DNA of 64,000 bases from Fasciolopsis buskii (Eukaryota > Platyhelminthes > Trematoda > Plagiorchiida > Fasciolidae), in NCBI GenBank assembly GCA_008360955.1, contig LUCM01004329.1, positions 3,495 through 67,494 on the forward strand, read 5' to 3'. Below, in pieces: positions 1-11,850 of the stretch (positions are counted from its first letter, which is position 1; every line of letters starts with the position of its first letter). The notes beneath the pieces were generated by a model that saw only the letters and a list, made by a program, of their open reading frames with translations, was not told the origin of the DNA and made no database searches. The translations under genes were made by a program, and so were the position numbers.

Positions 1-1
1 A

Positions 2-488
2 GACCAAAACAACTGCATCTACAAAATCAGTCGCAAGCAATTCCTAGCAGAATACATTGGACAAATCAGCAGACAACTGATGACACTGATAACAGAACAC
101 AGAAGGAAAGTAAAAGTGCAGACCTTCATATAAGGCGACCTTATCAAACCTGAGCGCGATTCAGCCATCGCTCTGCATGCCATAGCAGTGAGACAACATA
201 TATTATGAAAACACAAAAATGCTCCAACGTGGATTCAAAGCCTGCACTGAACGTAAAGTTGCCGAGGCTCTAGAAATAAGCACTCACCACACATGCATCA
301 ATCGGAACGACGGAGCAGAGATTTCGGAGATATGGACAGCCCAAACATCTTTAAGAAGCAAACATTCCAAAGTCACCACGCTAGTTGACCCCATCACCAC
401 GGGGATGCATGACGTGAAAGACAACTATTCCGTCACCCTATCCAAAGTTCAAAGTACACATACTCACAAACACACACAGACAACTTAA
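2..488 (+). pseudogene. Penelope-like element, C-terminal GIY-YIG endonuclease (frameshifted)
   Basis: Remnant of the endonuclease that Penelope-like retroelements (PLEs) carry after their reverse transcriptase; it nicks target DNA for insertion. Reading from base 2, the first frame shows CIYKI (the GIY half), then YIGQ, then SRQLMTLITEHRRK, the order typical of GIY-YIG domains; it hits a stop at 131-133. Homology continues in another frame, where LQRGFK, ERKVAEALEI and CINRNDGAEISEIW (219-345) match the conserved tail that follows the domain in PLEs. The element enters from the left edge, so the reverse transcriptase is outside the window. A frameshift and stop separate the two halves, so this copy is dead. 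It is followed directly by a hammerhead-like terminal repeat at 521-660. Confidence 0.75.
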
Positions 489-520
489 TATCAATTGGCA
501 TGTGAACGTTCCCACAGTCA

Positions 521-660
521 TTTGATTGTAAGACTTGCCTTGAGAAAGACTACCTACGGTGGCCGAAACGTTGGCGCATTACATCTACCGACAACGCTGT
601 TATTAACGTTATATCATTCACTATTTAAACCAATACGTGGCGCATTGATTTGTCGATAGA
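521..660 (+). repeat. PLE terminal repeat, family A, copy 1, with hammerhead-like motif
   Basis: Follows the PLE endonuclease tail. It contains TTGAGAAA, a 7-bp hairpin (one mismatch and one G-T pair here), then GAAACGTTGG. The same unit recurs at 27675-27812 (+) and 34088-34205 (-). PLE terminal repeats are known to carry minimal hammerhead ribozymes; here stem II and GAAAC are present but the CUGANGA box is replaced by TTGAGAAA, so activity is doubtful. Confidence 0.6.
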
Positions 661-3600
661 CTCCCTGCATCATTTGGTCATGATATTTACTTCATTTCTA
701 TTTTACCTCTCTATCCAACTTCGCGCTTCCGCCAAAGTTCATCACATTTGACGCCATCCTAGAACTCGCATAGGTTTCTTTTTCGGATTTCCATAATGAG
801 CTGTGCTATCTAACTCCTTGCACCTAAGTGCGTTTCAGCAAAATATACCAGGACCACGCAAGGAAGTCGCAAATATTATGTCAATCTCCAACGGAAATCT
901 CAACCGCAAATAATTATCCTCAGAATACATCCCAAAAAACCGAAATGAAGCTATTTTTCCAATCTTCAAAATGGGAAATCAACATGTATCGGACAGCAGC
1001 AGACCACTAAGTCCCACTGGTTTCCCTTGTGACGTCTTTGAATGAACTAATGAGTCGGCTATCCCTATCCATTTTGGTAATCACGGCTCCCATCGTCCTT
1101 CCAATTGTTTTTCCTTCCACAAAGTTTGCTCGTCAACAATAGGGTTATTGTTATCGACTGCTCCACCCTGTCCAGTATCCTATCTTCCCCGTCTCTAAAT
1201 CTGTCCTTCAGAGTGTCCATCCCCCCTCCAGATATTTGTTTTCAATTCCTGTTACATCAAGGATAACCTTCAAATCTCACTACAGGCTCCAGCCCGAAAA
1301 TCACCCCATTATCATTCAACTTGCACAATTTCCATGGAATTGCAATCCCGAATGTGTAACAGACACTTACTATTATCCTCCCATGCCACTCATTTGGCCT
1401 ATATTAGAGAAAATGTGCCTGCTCCTTGATCTTGAACCTGTAAAGCCCCTTCGATTCAAGTGAAACCTTTCATTGTTATTTAGTCTTCGTCATAATAATG
1501 TTTGTTCTGCTAAAATCGTCAGACTTGGCGCTGTTGGGCCCTCGTATCCTTTTCGTAGCCGACACTACTACTACCTTTGATTCGGATATCGATAAAGACA
1601 AAACTATTCACAGCTTCTTGCTCCACAATGTGGAACAAACCCTCTAGTTTGCTGCGATGATGCCCAAATGTAGCCTATTTTAAGGCACAGCTAGCGAAGC
1701 AACCATATGTTCCGCTCTTAAGTAACTAGAAACAAGCCTACATGGGACTAAACGAGGCGTATGGATATGGGATGGAATTCTAATTCATGACAGGCCCTTC
1801 TCTACTCTTGCCACCTGTTTTTGGAATTTGGCATCACCTTTTATTACCCCACCTTTTTGCACCTCCAGTTAATGTTTTATTTGACCTCCTTTGCTCTCTG
1901 TAATGAATGAGCCACTGCTACCATTGGCGTCCGTAACTAACCGATGAACCGCTCTTAACAAGTTCTCAACGAAATATCAACATACTATTAGATAGATCGG
2001 TGCTCCTATCCCACTCTTCGATTTTATATAAATTCAGCTGATCTATTTCATCATTTCAATGTTGCCTTATCCACCTCACTGGCTTAGCGGGGCGGAATAT
2101 ACCGCTCCTGTTACCCGAAGACTCTCAGCTATCCCTAAAACTGCTACTAATCGCTCAGATCTAGTTCCCAACTTTTACGCAACAGAAGCATTATTTTGTA
2201 GATCTCTAGAGTTTATTTTAGCAGATAAATTCACAGAACCTCTGACACCAACGACCTGATCAATAAACCATCTGCAAAAATAGACCCACCTCTGCTGCAG
2301 CCAACCTTCTTCTGTGAATTGCAACAAACCATCCCCGCAATTTTCTAATTTTAGTCCCATTTCTTTTACTAGATCAACGGCGCAGAGCAGTTGATCGTGG
2401 CACATTTCGACCTTTAAAGTTGCCGAAAATAACAACCCGGTGCTCCGGAATAGTTCCCTTCTTTTTGCAGCTGCATTACTTTTCGTCTCGATGACAACCT
2501 CATTGATACTTGTTCTTTTTTCAGAACGGCCCCGGTTAACCATATCACTTGAACCCCCTTACGGTTATTCAGGGCACCCATTCTATCACCGACAAACCCT
2601 GACAGAATTCGCTTAAGTCCAGTTCACCTTAGCACTTTATCTTATGTACTAAATCTTGGTCTTTTAAACTGTCCCTTTTATTTCAAGGCTGCCTCGCGCG
2701 AATTCCCTAGGCAAAAGCAGGAGAATATTTGCAATCCGCCCTTCTAATAACAATAATATTGCATATTTCTCCATTTGCGAGAGGCATGTGCAATGCAAGA
2801 TCAAATTTTGTAAGGATGATGCACAAGAAATGCAAATAATAGAAAGCGAAAGGGATAAGGGGATGAGATCAACCTTGAGTAATTGCAGAGGCACACTGGA
2901 ATGTGAAATGAGATACTTCAAAGCAATAGGGAAAGTATAAGTATGCCAGCTAAAAGCAAAAGAATAGGAAACTTAATTTTCAAGACCAAAAGAGTTGCCC
3001 GGGACTGTTTGCAAACAGCGGACTACGAGTCATTTCGTGTTTAAGTGCACTAAATGTGCTCATTGTAGGCGCACAACATGGGCGGGACCCAACGATGGAT
3101 ATCGATGTGTGGCTAGAGACACCTAACGTCCGGAGCGTTACGTAATCAAAGGAAACGTGAGGCTGAAAAGATGGCAAGCAGTGGTAATGCGATACTTGGA
3201 TGGAAGTGGTGAAAATCAGGCAGAACGTCAGGCAAATTGGATGAGACACGTAGTTGGCAACAAATGACCAAAAAATGCTGAGAGCGGAGGAAGATTGTCT
3301 CACACTATCTGGAGGAAATTTGTGAAGCTTGGAATATGGAACCCCAAGGATATTGATTATGTTTACATGCGGATGGCAGTAAGCTGTACCGGGAGGCGCG
3401 TCAGATAAGAGAAATGATGTGTATGAACACTCCTTGAATACACACGCCAAAAATGTCCTTTATGCTTTCATTTACGTTGTCGCATCTTTTGATCTTAGTC
3501 AGCAGTACGGTTGGGGAATATGAGGTGCGAAAGCCCTTCCGCAGACAGCAGCGATTGCGGTTTTAATCGATCGCACAAGTGCGAGTTTGGATATCCAGTG

Positions 3601-5690
3601 CGATAATCCGCGTAGTTACCGCTTACCGTGTCAGAACTCGGGCGCCAGTTCTGGCTAACAGGTTCCTCGCAGGAATGATAGGGTAGCAGACTCGGAATCG
3701 CCATTACGAGAACGAGAGCGTTAGCAGCGCGTTCGCTGCAGATGCGAGATCTGAAACGCAAGAGAAAAGTGGTCTGGCTTGGGTGCCAGCTTGGGGTTAT
3801 GTTGATTATTGAATCATGACAACAAACCAGTAACATGGTGCATTTATTCCGTAAAATTTGGTAACTAGAATTGAGCCTTGATAGCAGTTTTACTGGTAGT
3901 TGAAGAACTGCCTATTCAGCCTTGCCAAGCTAGTAAAGAGGATATGATGGCAAGAAGAGCGAGGAGTACAGAGGCTGAAGGTGTTTAAAATCACGAAATG
4001 CGATGAAAGCATGGATCCGTCATGAAGTGCGTTGACATTTTCGTCCGCCCATATTGGGAGGATTTCTAGAGTTAATTGCTCAAGCCACTGTTGAAGAGGG
4101 TACATCACTACAAGGACGGTCAAAACGTGCATTAGCGCGGACGTGCGAGAACGTGTGGAAGAAAAACGTAAAGCGGAATTCCTGATAGCGATCTCATCAA
4201 AGACCTCGTCACGAACTAAAATACTCTCCCATGTTCGTAAGCCTCGTCTAGTCCAGTGTCAGCTCGTGTCAGGTTAATTAAAACCTGGACATCCGGTAAC
4301 TTTTCCAGCTAGGCATTCAACTGGGATAAATTTGTGCAAGACCGGAGGGAACTAGGGAATTTGGTCCACAATTTGGAGTAGGCACCTTTGAAGAATTTAG
4401 CCCTGATCGATAGTCGAGTCGGGGGTATTCCTAACAAGTAGTATCCATTACGAAGTGGATAAGAGGGACTGCCAGCGTCATGTATGACGTTTGTAGTAGA
4501 GTGAACATTATTACGGCAAAGAATAACGAGAAATGCAAAGTTTAATTTGACTCGGCGAAGCCACAATTGTTCACGTCCAAGCATACGACCAAATTCAGAT
4601 CGGGTGCTGTCTCCATTTGTTTCTGATTGATTATTAAGACCAATCTGACATGCAATTCAGACTACCTCTTCCTTTCATGTTTCAGATCACAGAAGGAGGC
4701 TTTTTTGCCAATGCCGCTTCCGCAATGCTACGGGCAACCCTTTAATCTATTGGCTTTTCACTTCCTCCGGGACGCTGCTAGCTCCGAGTGTTTGTCCGTT
4801 CTATACAAAGACAACCCAAACCACGCAGGTGATTGTCTTGGTTACTCCTACTCATATGGACCTTCAGGATTGAGCAAAAACACGCTCACTGCTAGCACTG
4901 ACATGGCGTGCACCCCCCCTCGACTTCTGGACCCGTGCTGCCCGATAGGACCAAAATTCCGACAGCAAAGGTGACAAAATACATGGCCGGTGTATTTAAG
5001 AAACGTTTTTATTTGCTGCACGAATTCATCACACCTCTCAGACCATTTTGCCGCCACCCGCGTATAAATGCAACCAGCAGACGCGAAAGCTCAGTATTCT
5101 CTGCGCATACTCTCCCATAAAATGTTATTCATTAAATGGCCTAACTCCACCTTTATTAGCCCTTACTGTTTTTAAAGCGACTAGTTTAACATCAACGCAT
5201 GAAGTCTCGCTTGAATTTGACTAATCTTTATCTAATTACTATATCTTCATTGCTCTATATCTTCTCAGCTTAGCTTTCCTGTACGTTACGTAACGTTCTT
5301 GACATCCGAGGACCCCGATAATATTTCCATATCCGCCACTGCACTCCAGCCAGGGTTTGTTCCAGCGATACGCACGTATGGTGCGCTCAAACACGAAATG
5401 ACTGACAGTTAGGTGCTTATGAATAATCCAAGAAAATCAAGTAGAACTATGTAAAACGATCGATTCCACTCTGACTGGTTTACTTATCTACTGCTTGACA
5501 CATTTTAGTCTGATGATGCTTCCAAGAGTGTTTCTCTGGTTATCCAAGTTGGCACAAATCCGCATTTCCATTTTGTTTCCTGTTATTTGCGTTTCATCAG
5601 CGAAATCCATGCATAAATTTTACCATGCCTTGGACATGCCTCTTGGAAATCTAGAAATATACATTATTACCGAATTTATCAATTAATACC
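661..5690. other. Long stretch without a recognised gene
   Basis: Open frames here are short and overlap on both strands. The longest are 2980-3450 (-, 156 codons), 2175-2543 (-, 122 codons) and 3495-3836 (-, 113 codons). None shows a domain I recognise or splice sites that join it to a neighbour. The stretch around 2960-4600 is richer in G+C and may be a decayed mobile element, but I found no transposase or reverse transcriptase motif. Confidence 0.4.
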
Positions 5691-7110
5691 ACGAAATTTT
5701 CAAATCAATTGCGTTCGGATTCCGGATTCGAATTTGAAAATGAACTGCTCAAACGGCAGGTACGTGGGTGGTGAAATTGGAGGATTTTGTCGCAGCAAGG
5801 TATTCTAAGGCCGCTAACCTGCCTTTATCGCAGGATAAACTCGTTATGAAAGTCAAATTTGCAACTGGCTCATGATTTTAGTTTCATGAAGCTGTTCTGA
5901 ATGTCATGGAGCAGATTTCTTGAAGGCAGGTAACCTTGCGTTTGAGACTTGCCCGTCCTTTCCGTGATGCCGGGAACGTGGCTGATCAGTCGGCAGCTCT
6001 CCAAGTGGCGGAATCGGATTTTATTTTTAGATAATGGAATGGTGATCAAAGTCTTCTAATGAGTGGGCACCGTACTGTTTCTCATTTCTAGAGTGAGGAG
6101 GTTTAAAAGGGAAAGAAAGGCATTTGAATCGTCAAAGCTGATAACCGCTGGGAGTGGCCACTCACCCAGACACGAAAAAGGGCTTCCTTATAGCGACGAG
6201 ATTGCCAGTGGAAGTTTGGTAAAAATCAATTTTGAGACTTTTGGGGGGTTCTGATGGGAGAAGGAAGTGAATGAGGGCAATGTGTTCTGTGCAGGTCTGA
6301 AGAAAACTGGTTAGTATTGGACCCTGCTGTCTTTTTTACTGTCCGCCTTTGGTGCACCTGGAGTTCATGAGTTTTGAAAAATCTTGAGGATTTTACGTGA
6401 ATCTTGCCTAGGGTAGGTTGGAGGTTTCTTGCAATTTATTTTATCAGCAGGTGGAATTTGGTTCTTAGAATATTAGATGATTTTCTTTAGCCGGACTTTG
6501 GGATGTTTTAATTCCTTGGTCTTGCTGGATATAAGCAAAGTCTTCTGTTAGATGAAACTTGATCTGAGGTAGAAATATTTTGTACTCCATGGCGGTACGC
6601 CGATGAATTCTGGGCCTGTGGTTTTAATGGCTTTGCATGTTGAGGCTGGGGCAGCAGGAAGAAAGTTGTTATGTGCATAGTCAGTTGCTCCTTGAGGGTT
6701 TAGGCTGAAGAAGTAGTCTCGGTTCAGGGTGTGAGTTTTGGTGGGGATTGACACCCAGGTGGAGCGAGGAAAGTGACGAGTGTGGTACAGTTATGGAGTT
6801 GATGCGCCATCCACGCAAAGCTGAGTAGCGCGCATTTGTGATCACAATCCTTGAAAGTTTTCGCTGTACCGGCTCTGCCGACAACAATACTGAGGGTATT
6901 AAGGGCAGAAGATTAAAATCACCAGCAATGATTTCAGCGGACGATGGGTGGCCTGGTACCAATCAAAATGAATCAATCATAGGGTCCATATATTGCATTT
7001 CTCTCCTGCGGGGCGTCAAGCAACAGATATTTCCGGGTCTTTGGTAACAGTCGTCATAAGGATTCATAACTGTTGTCCTGTGAATTTGATGGATGATGTG
7101 GAGCAGAACT
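5690..7110 (-). mobile_element. Possible decayed LINE (endonuclease and RT fragments)
   Basis: On the minus strand, 6962-6681 reads through a peptide with PGHPSSAEIIAGDFN; GDFN is the catalytic motif of the apurinic-type endonuclease found in LINEs. Further along the same strand, near 6050-5890, are weak matches to the RT region that normally reads YRPISL..ITK (here CRLISHVPGITER). Stops and frameshifts interrupt everything. The order, endonuclease first and RT later, fits a LINE running right to left, but the matches are short and the call is tentative. Confidence 0.35.
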
Positions 7111-8799
7111 CAAGCATAATTACCAAGCTCCCGAGGCCCTCGGGGATAAAAACCGGCAATTTCTTGCGCAGTGCGCTTTACTTCATAACGCATTTTGGCG
7201 TCGAAGAGAAAACTCGAACTGGGTCGTATGAACCTCTGATAAAATAATTTATAATAAGAAAATGCGGTAGCAACGAACAGCAACAGTTGAGCCAACCGAG
7301 GGTTAGACAGAATTGGTTTATTAATCTATGGTAAGGGCACTTCATCCGTTTCAGCGACCAGTGTCAGTCGGACGTGAACAGGGGAATAATATTGATGTGA
7401 CGTGAACCTCGTTTTCTGCAACCGGAACAAACTGCGGAGTGAGCCGGGTAAGAGAGTAGCACCTGGAACGTATGGTCACCGCATGAACAAAACAGGCTTG
7501 TAAAGGAGGTCCTCCGGGAACGACGATAATAATACGTATTTCCCAGTTTATGAGAAACACTTCCCTGGTCAGGATCAAAGTAAGGCAGCGAATCAAACTT
7601 GAGAAGCAGAGCTAAATACTGGCAAGAATATGCCCGCATTAAAATGAGTGAGAAATGAGAGCAGGAATCCATTCCGCGCACTTATAAGCAAACACCACCA
7701 CTATTCAAGAAAAACAGAGGGTAATATAAATGATCAAAGCGAATTAAACGCAACAGCAAAATGTTCAATTGCATAATATATCATATTTATGCAGGTTTCT
7801 TCGAAGAAGGATATTTAGCATAAGTGTTGCACGGTCAAGAAGGCCCAAATTGACAAGGCGCATATTGTTCATAAAGGTAAGCTCTAAGACGCACTCTGCA
7901 TTGCATTCGCCAGTCCGTGTTCGCCATTATTGGATGATTTGAAAGCCGCCAACGTTATAGAGATTACGACTTGAAGGAGCTGTGTACAAAGCATAAACGG
8001 CCTGGGTCTCTTCTTGATGTTATGCACTGGAAACAGAGGAGAATTGAAGCAAACCTTTGGGGCTATGAAAGACTTTCCAGGCAAAAGGGGTAGCGATCTC
8101 TCAGAGTCTGCAACTATGTGCGGTACAAAGGAACATAGGCTGAAGCTAAATGGTAGTCACGGTAGTTTAATATTGACAGCGAGGGTTATTTCCATCTCCG
8201 TTGGGCTGCCTTCGAGCAGATAACACGAGGATGCTGATCGTGACACTATAAGACCGACTGTCCTAGCGCGGATCTCGTATTACGTTTGCTTGCCCTTAAT
8301 CACTGTAACCATTTTTGCTTCACGGTTACTATGACAACTGATCGGTATTAATAAAAGACAGTCGCTGGCGGTAGAACATAAAGAATATTTTGGACAGGAC
8401 CTCGCAAGTTGAGTGTGCATGGGCAACGCACAAGTGGCGACGGCTCCGGGCGGTCAACATTCGGTTAAACGTACGATCCGGGGAAAAATCCATGTTTCGC
8501 TACAGAAAGTCAGTAAGTCCTTAGAACGGGTTCAAAATCTATGAATGCCTGCAGTTTTCCAGGGTCTGAGAGCTCGAATGAAGTAAGGAATCTTTTCTCC
8601 TTTGTGCGCAACATCGCGCACTGGCCTGCTGGCTCATGCAAGATGATCAATAATAAAGAATCTGGGGACGTACGCAGGCGATCGGAAATAATGAATGTAT
8701 CAAAGTGGGAGAATGAATAGTTTTTCCTCCCAAACGACCGCTTTTCCCGACTCGGGATGGGAGTGAGTGTCTTTGCCTACAATGTTGCTTGAAGCAAAG
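7111..8799. other. No recognised gene
   Basis: Only short overlapping frames on both strands (for example 7364-7681 minus, 105 codons). No domain, RNA gene or repeat shared with other parts of the window was recognised. Confidence 0.4.
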
Positions 8800-8878
8800 C
8801 TGCCACAACCTATGGTAGGCCGACTAGGAAGGAATCATAGGCTAGAAGCTCAGTGCGAAGCCCCGGACAAGGCACGAA

Positions 8879-9088
8879 GTGTGGGAGACCTACTTGCCCA
8901 AAAGCAAGGTGGTGGCAGAGACTCAGCGTGACGCGTGCAGCCAATGGTACCACTGTGCGTGTGGAGGTGTTAGAAGAGATATTTGCGGGCTGTACTGTCA
9001 GTGCGACAAGCTAAGCTCAGTTTGTCCAATTTGTAAAAAGCCAATACAAAGTGCCATCCTGGGGAACATCCAGTTACGCCAACTGTAG
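8879..9088 (+). pseudogene. ORF1 fragment with Cys/His zinc finger (CR1-like LINE)
   Basis: A 69-codon frame with spaced cysteines and a histidine: DACSQWYHCACGG, then CGLYCQCD, then CPICKK. This resembles a PHD or related zinc finger, which some CR1-type LINEs encode in their first ORF as a nucleic-acid-binding module. The ATG is arbitrary; the frame is open upstream of it. Position just before LINE endonuclease and RT remnants supports an ORF1 origin rather than a host zinc-finger gene. Confidence 0.5.
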
Positions 9089-10869
9089 ATGACTGGGGAA
9101 GGGTCGAGCTGGGCGGAACTGTTCGCAACCGTTTACTAGAGGCCGCAAAAGGTAAAGATAGCCATTCGCGCAACAAAGAGAAGGAGGCTGTGGCACCGGC
9201 ATTGAAGGCGACCACGAGCGTAGGCTCTGCAGGACGGAGGGGGTCGAAAGTCCCGAAACCCTCGAAGAATGGGCGCATGGATGGCGAAAAAGCGGAAGTA
9301 CTATCTCCGGTGGGGGAAAGATGCGAAGGAGAGGAGTGAATCGAGATCAGAACAGGAGGCGAAAAAGGGTCTTTTGAAGAGGGGGCGCAGGCGCCCAAAC
9401 ATAGAAAATCAAAAGTCACCGAACCGGCCACGAGGTACTCGGAAATAAGCGCAAGGCTGAAGGATGTAGGGCAAGCCCTGCATCAGAGGAGCTGGGGGCT
9501 AAATGGCTTGCAAAAGTCCAGCGACATTGCATTGGGTAGAAATCGCAGTGTCACTACCCACGGGGCTCCGGAGCCCTTCATGTAGGAGGGCAACCAGAGG
9601 GAAAGGACGGTAAAGCACCATGTAGTAAATTTGCTCCGAAGGGTTAAAAAGTCGCAATATGTTGCTATCAAAAGGGTACCTCGCCTGGGGAGATAGTGAA
9701 GAGCCAGTGATCTGGATGCCGGGACCCACGACTAACGCCTGTGGAGTTCGCCAATTCACGGCATAGGGCAAAGCTGATAGAATAAAGACAACCACCAGAG
9801 TGATGATTACCAGAGAGGTGGATGAAACTGCAATAAGCAAGATCGAGATTAAGGATGCTAATGGGAGCTCACCAGGATTCAATGCCGCGAGGCTGCAAGC
9901 CCCCGAACCAAGAATCCAAGTTAGGTGAAGGAGGGCAACTGAATGCCCTTCGCGCAGCAAGGCTGGCGGCGAACGCCGTAGACGGGCGCACCTTAGGCCA
10001 CTAAGTCTGGACCCGATACTAGTGACTGCCAAACCCCGGATGAGCCAAAATGAGGGGGCTGGGACCGCATGGGTAAAGGTGGGATCTCGACTAACGGGCA
10101 AGGGCCTCGAGAGTAAGTCCCGAACACGCGGCGCTATCGCCCGTTCAGCGGCCGAAATGACGGTGGGGAAGTTACACAAATACTGCAAGTGTGAACAGTT
10201 CGTGGCCGGACCCACAATCCAGGACTCTGGATGTACATGTGGTGACTGTCACGGAGACATGGTTGTGGCCGGGGGCGAGTGTCTTCATTCCATAACTTGA
10301 TGCTATCGAGAACGTCGAACGTTATAGGAAGCCTTGAGTTGGAAGAGCCAACGGGTAGGAGCTACCACTTCGTAATCCGTGTGACTGAGCCTGCGGGGAC
10401 TGGTAGCCCCCGGCAACAATGACAGGAAATTCTCAGGAACGGATAAAAGTAAACTGCTGGATTTGGGTCTCCAAACTCGGTGGACAAAGGTAGTAACATC
10501 GTGGATCGTCGGTGGGAGGCAGTTAAGAACAACCAGTCAGTAATAAAAGGCTTGGTTGCTACCCTCCAAAGAATCGAGTGAAAAGGCCACCGCCATGGCG
10601 GAGGAGAAGGATCACGGGAACCAGAAAACGGGAGCAGGAGTTTCATAAGATATAAGAACACACAAGGCTACCGAGATTACCCGAGATACATAGCGGAGAG
10701 GAAGAGAATGTTCCGCGTCCAACGACCAGGCCGAACCGCCTACGAGAAGCGGATCGCCGGGGCCACTAAAACCAACCCCAAAACCTATTACAATTACGTG
10801 CAGTCTAGGGCTGCTTTTCGAACGGCCGGAGGTGGGGAGGAAAGCCACTAGATGATTGCCACCGGATGA

Positions 10870-11246
10870 TTGCAACGCGGCAGGGTCCCTCAGGGGTCTT
10901 CCCTAGGAGCACCGCTCTTCCTTATGTATGACAACGACACAGCTAATGGATTGGAAAATCCGTGTATCGTGTTTGCTGACGATATCAAAATACTAGGGGT
11001 AGCAAGCATTGAAGTTATCCATAGAGATTTGGCAAAGCTTTCCGGTGGCCGGTGAGCTGGGATCTTTCGTTGAACTTGGACAAATGTCAGCGACTCATAG
11101 AAGGAGGAGCGAATTTCCCTGGCCGCATGGGCCCACCTGGGCATGGAGTCGCGACGGAACGAACGCAGAAAGCAACAGGCTTCGGGATAGTTGTGATTGC
11201 AACGCTCTTAGAGGGAACGGGAAAACAGTTGTGCGGGCGTAATTAG
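10870..11246 (+). pseudogene. CR1-like reverse transcriptase core, frameshifted
   Basis: The first frame (10870-11055) reads VPQGSSLGAPLFLMYDNDTANG, then NPCIVFADDIKIL. VPQGS.LG and FADD are RT motifs; the two aspartates of FADD bind catalytic metal ions and are intact. The frame then stops, and the natural continuation (SWDLSLNLDKCQ) lies in another frame at 11052-11246, so a frameshift sits near 11050. The expected dipeptide YVND is changed to YDND. This is a dead copy. Confidence 0.75.
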
Positions 11247-11847
11247 CCACCGGGTTGAGGAGCATATAGTTTGCCGTACGCTTGATGAATGATTTGAACA
11301 AACTACCGGAGGAAGTGGCCGAGGTGCGCGAATCCAGAGGGAGACTAGACAATGCATGGCTAGCTGTGTTTGGAGAGGTCAGTATGTGAAATGTGGGGCT
11401 GAGGAGATGGTCAAGAGGAAAGCGTTTCATTGTTTCCTCCCTTGTATTAACTGAATAGGATTTTCCACTCTCCCCTTGTCAAAGTTTCGTCTGTTCCAAG
11501 AGCTCTCGGTGCGATAACCCGGAAGATCAGGCATCTCGCTGTATAGTTCTGGGATCTAACTGGAACTGGAACTGTATGTTGGTGTATAATGTCTAAGTAA
11601 GCATGCTTTTGGACTTGATACTTCGCCAAAACCTTGCCTTTCATCAAAAGCAGAACTTCAAATCCAATGAAGACAAGGAAAAGGCCAAGGACTCACAGTT
11701 GTTGTCATCCGTTTTTTGGTTGAGGTCACCTTTGACCTGTGAAAACTAAACTGAATTGAAGTTGGTTGAACAGTACTTCAACAGGAGCGAACTGTTGTTA
11801 CTGACCTTGAATATCTCGGAGCGTCATTTGGAATAATTTTCACACAC

Positions 11848-11850
11848 ATG
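11848..11850 (+). CDS. SNAP25: SNAP-25 exon 1 (start codon only), probable
   Basis: Exon 2 opens with Ala and has a stop in frame just upstream (TAG at 11888-11890), so the start must come from an upstream exon or from a later Met. An ATG at 11848-11850 is followed directly by GT, and a pyrimidine-rich 40-nt stretch ends in AG at 11890. Splicing gives Met-Ala-Gln-Glu in frame. Micro-introns of this size are typical of fluke gene 5' ends, and intron 2 here is 37 nt. A further upstream exon cannot be excluded. Confidence 0.5.

Larger units (their letters stand above)
8800..11440 (+). mobile_element. Decayed CR1-like LINE
   Basis: A non-LTR retrotransposon relic running left to right. In order: a Cys/His-finger ORF1 (8879-9088); an endonuclease scrap with VTVTETWLWPG near 10238-10275 (TETWL is the usual motif); the linker RYIAERKRMF and NPKTYYNYVQSR (about 10680-10815), typical between endonuclease and RT; the RT core VPQGSSLG...CIVFADDIK (10870-11055); and a C-terminal piece with NKLPEEVAEV..SRGRLD near 11295-11345, matching the CR1 tail. 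Stops and frame changes occur throughout, so no protein could be made. The G+C content is visibly higher than in its flanks. It ends about 400 bp before the SNAP-25 start codon. Confidence 0.7.

Noticed and set aside
2980..3450. 156-codon minus frame and its plus-strand counterpart, possibly a DNA transposon
   Set aside because: No DDE motif or terminal inverted repeats could be found by eye.
9499..10215. Longest stop-free minus-strand frame (238 codons) in the left part of the window
   Set aside because: It is antisense to the CR1-like element and shows no domain; the higher G+C there makes long shadow frames likely.
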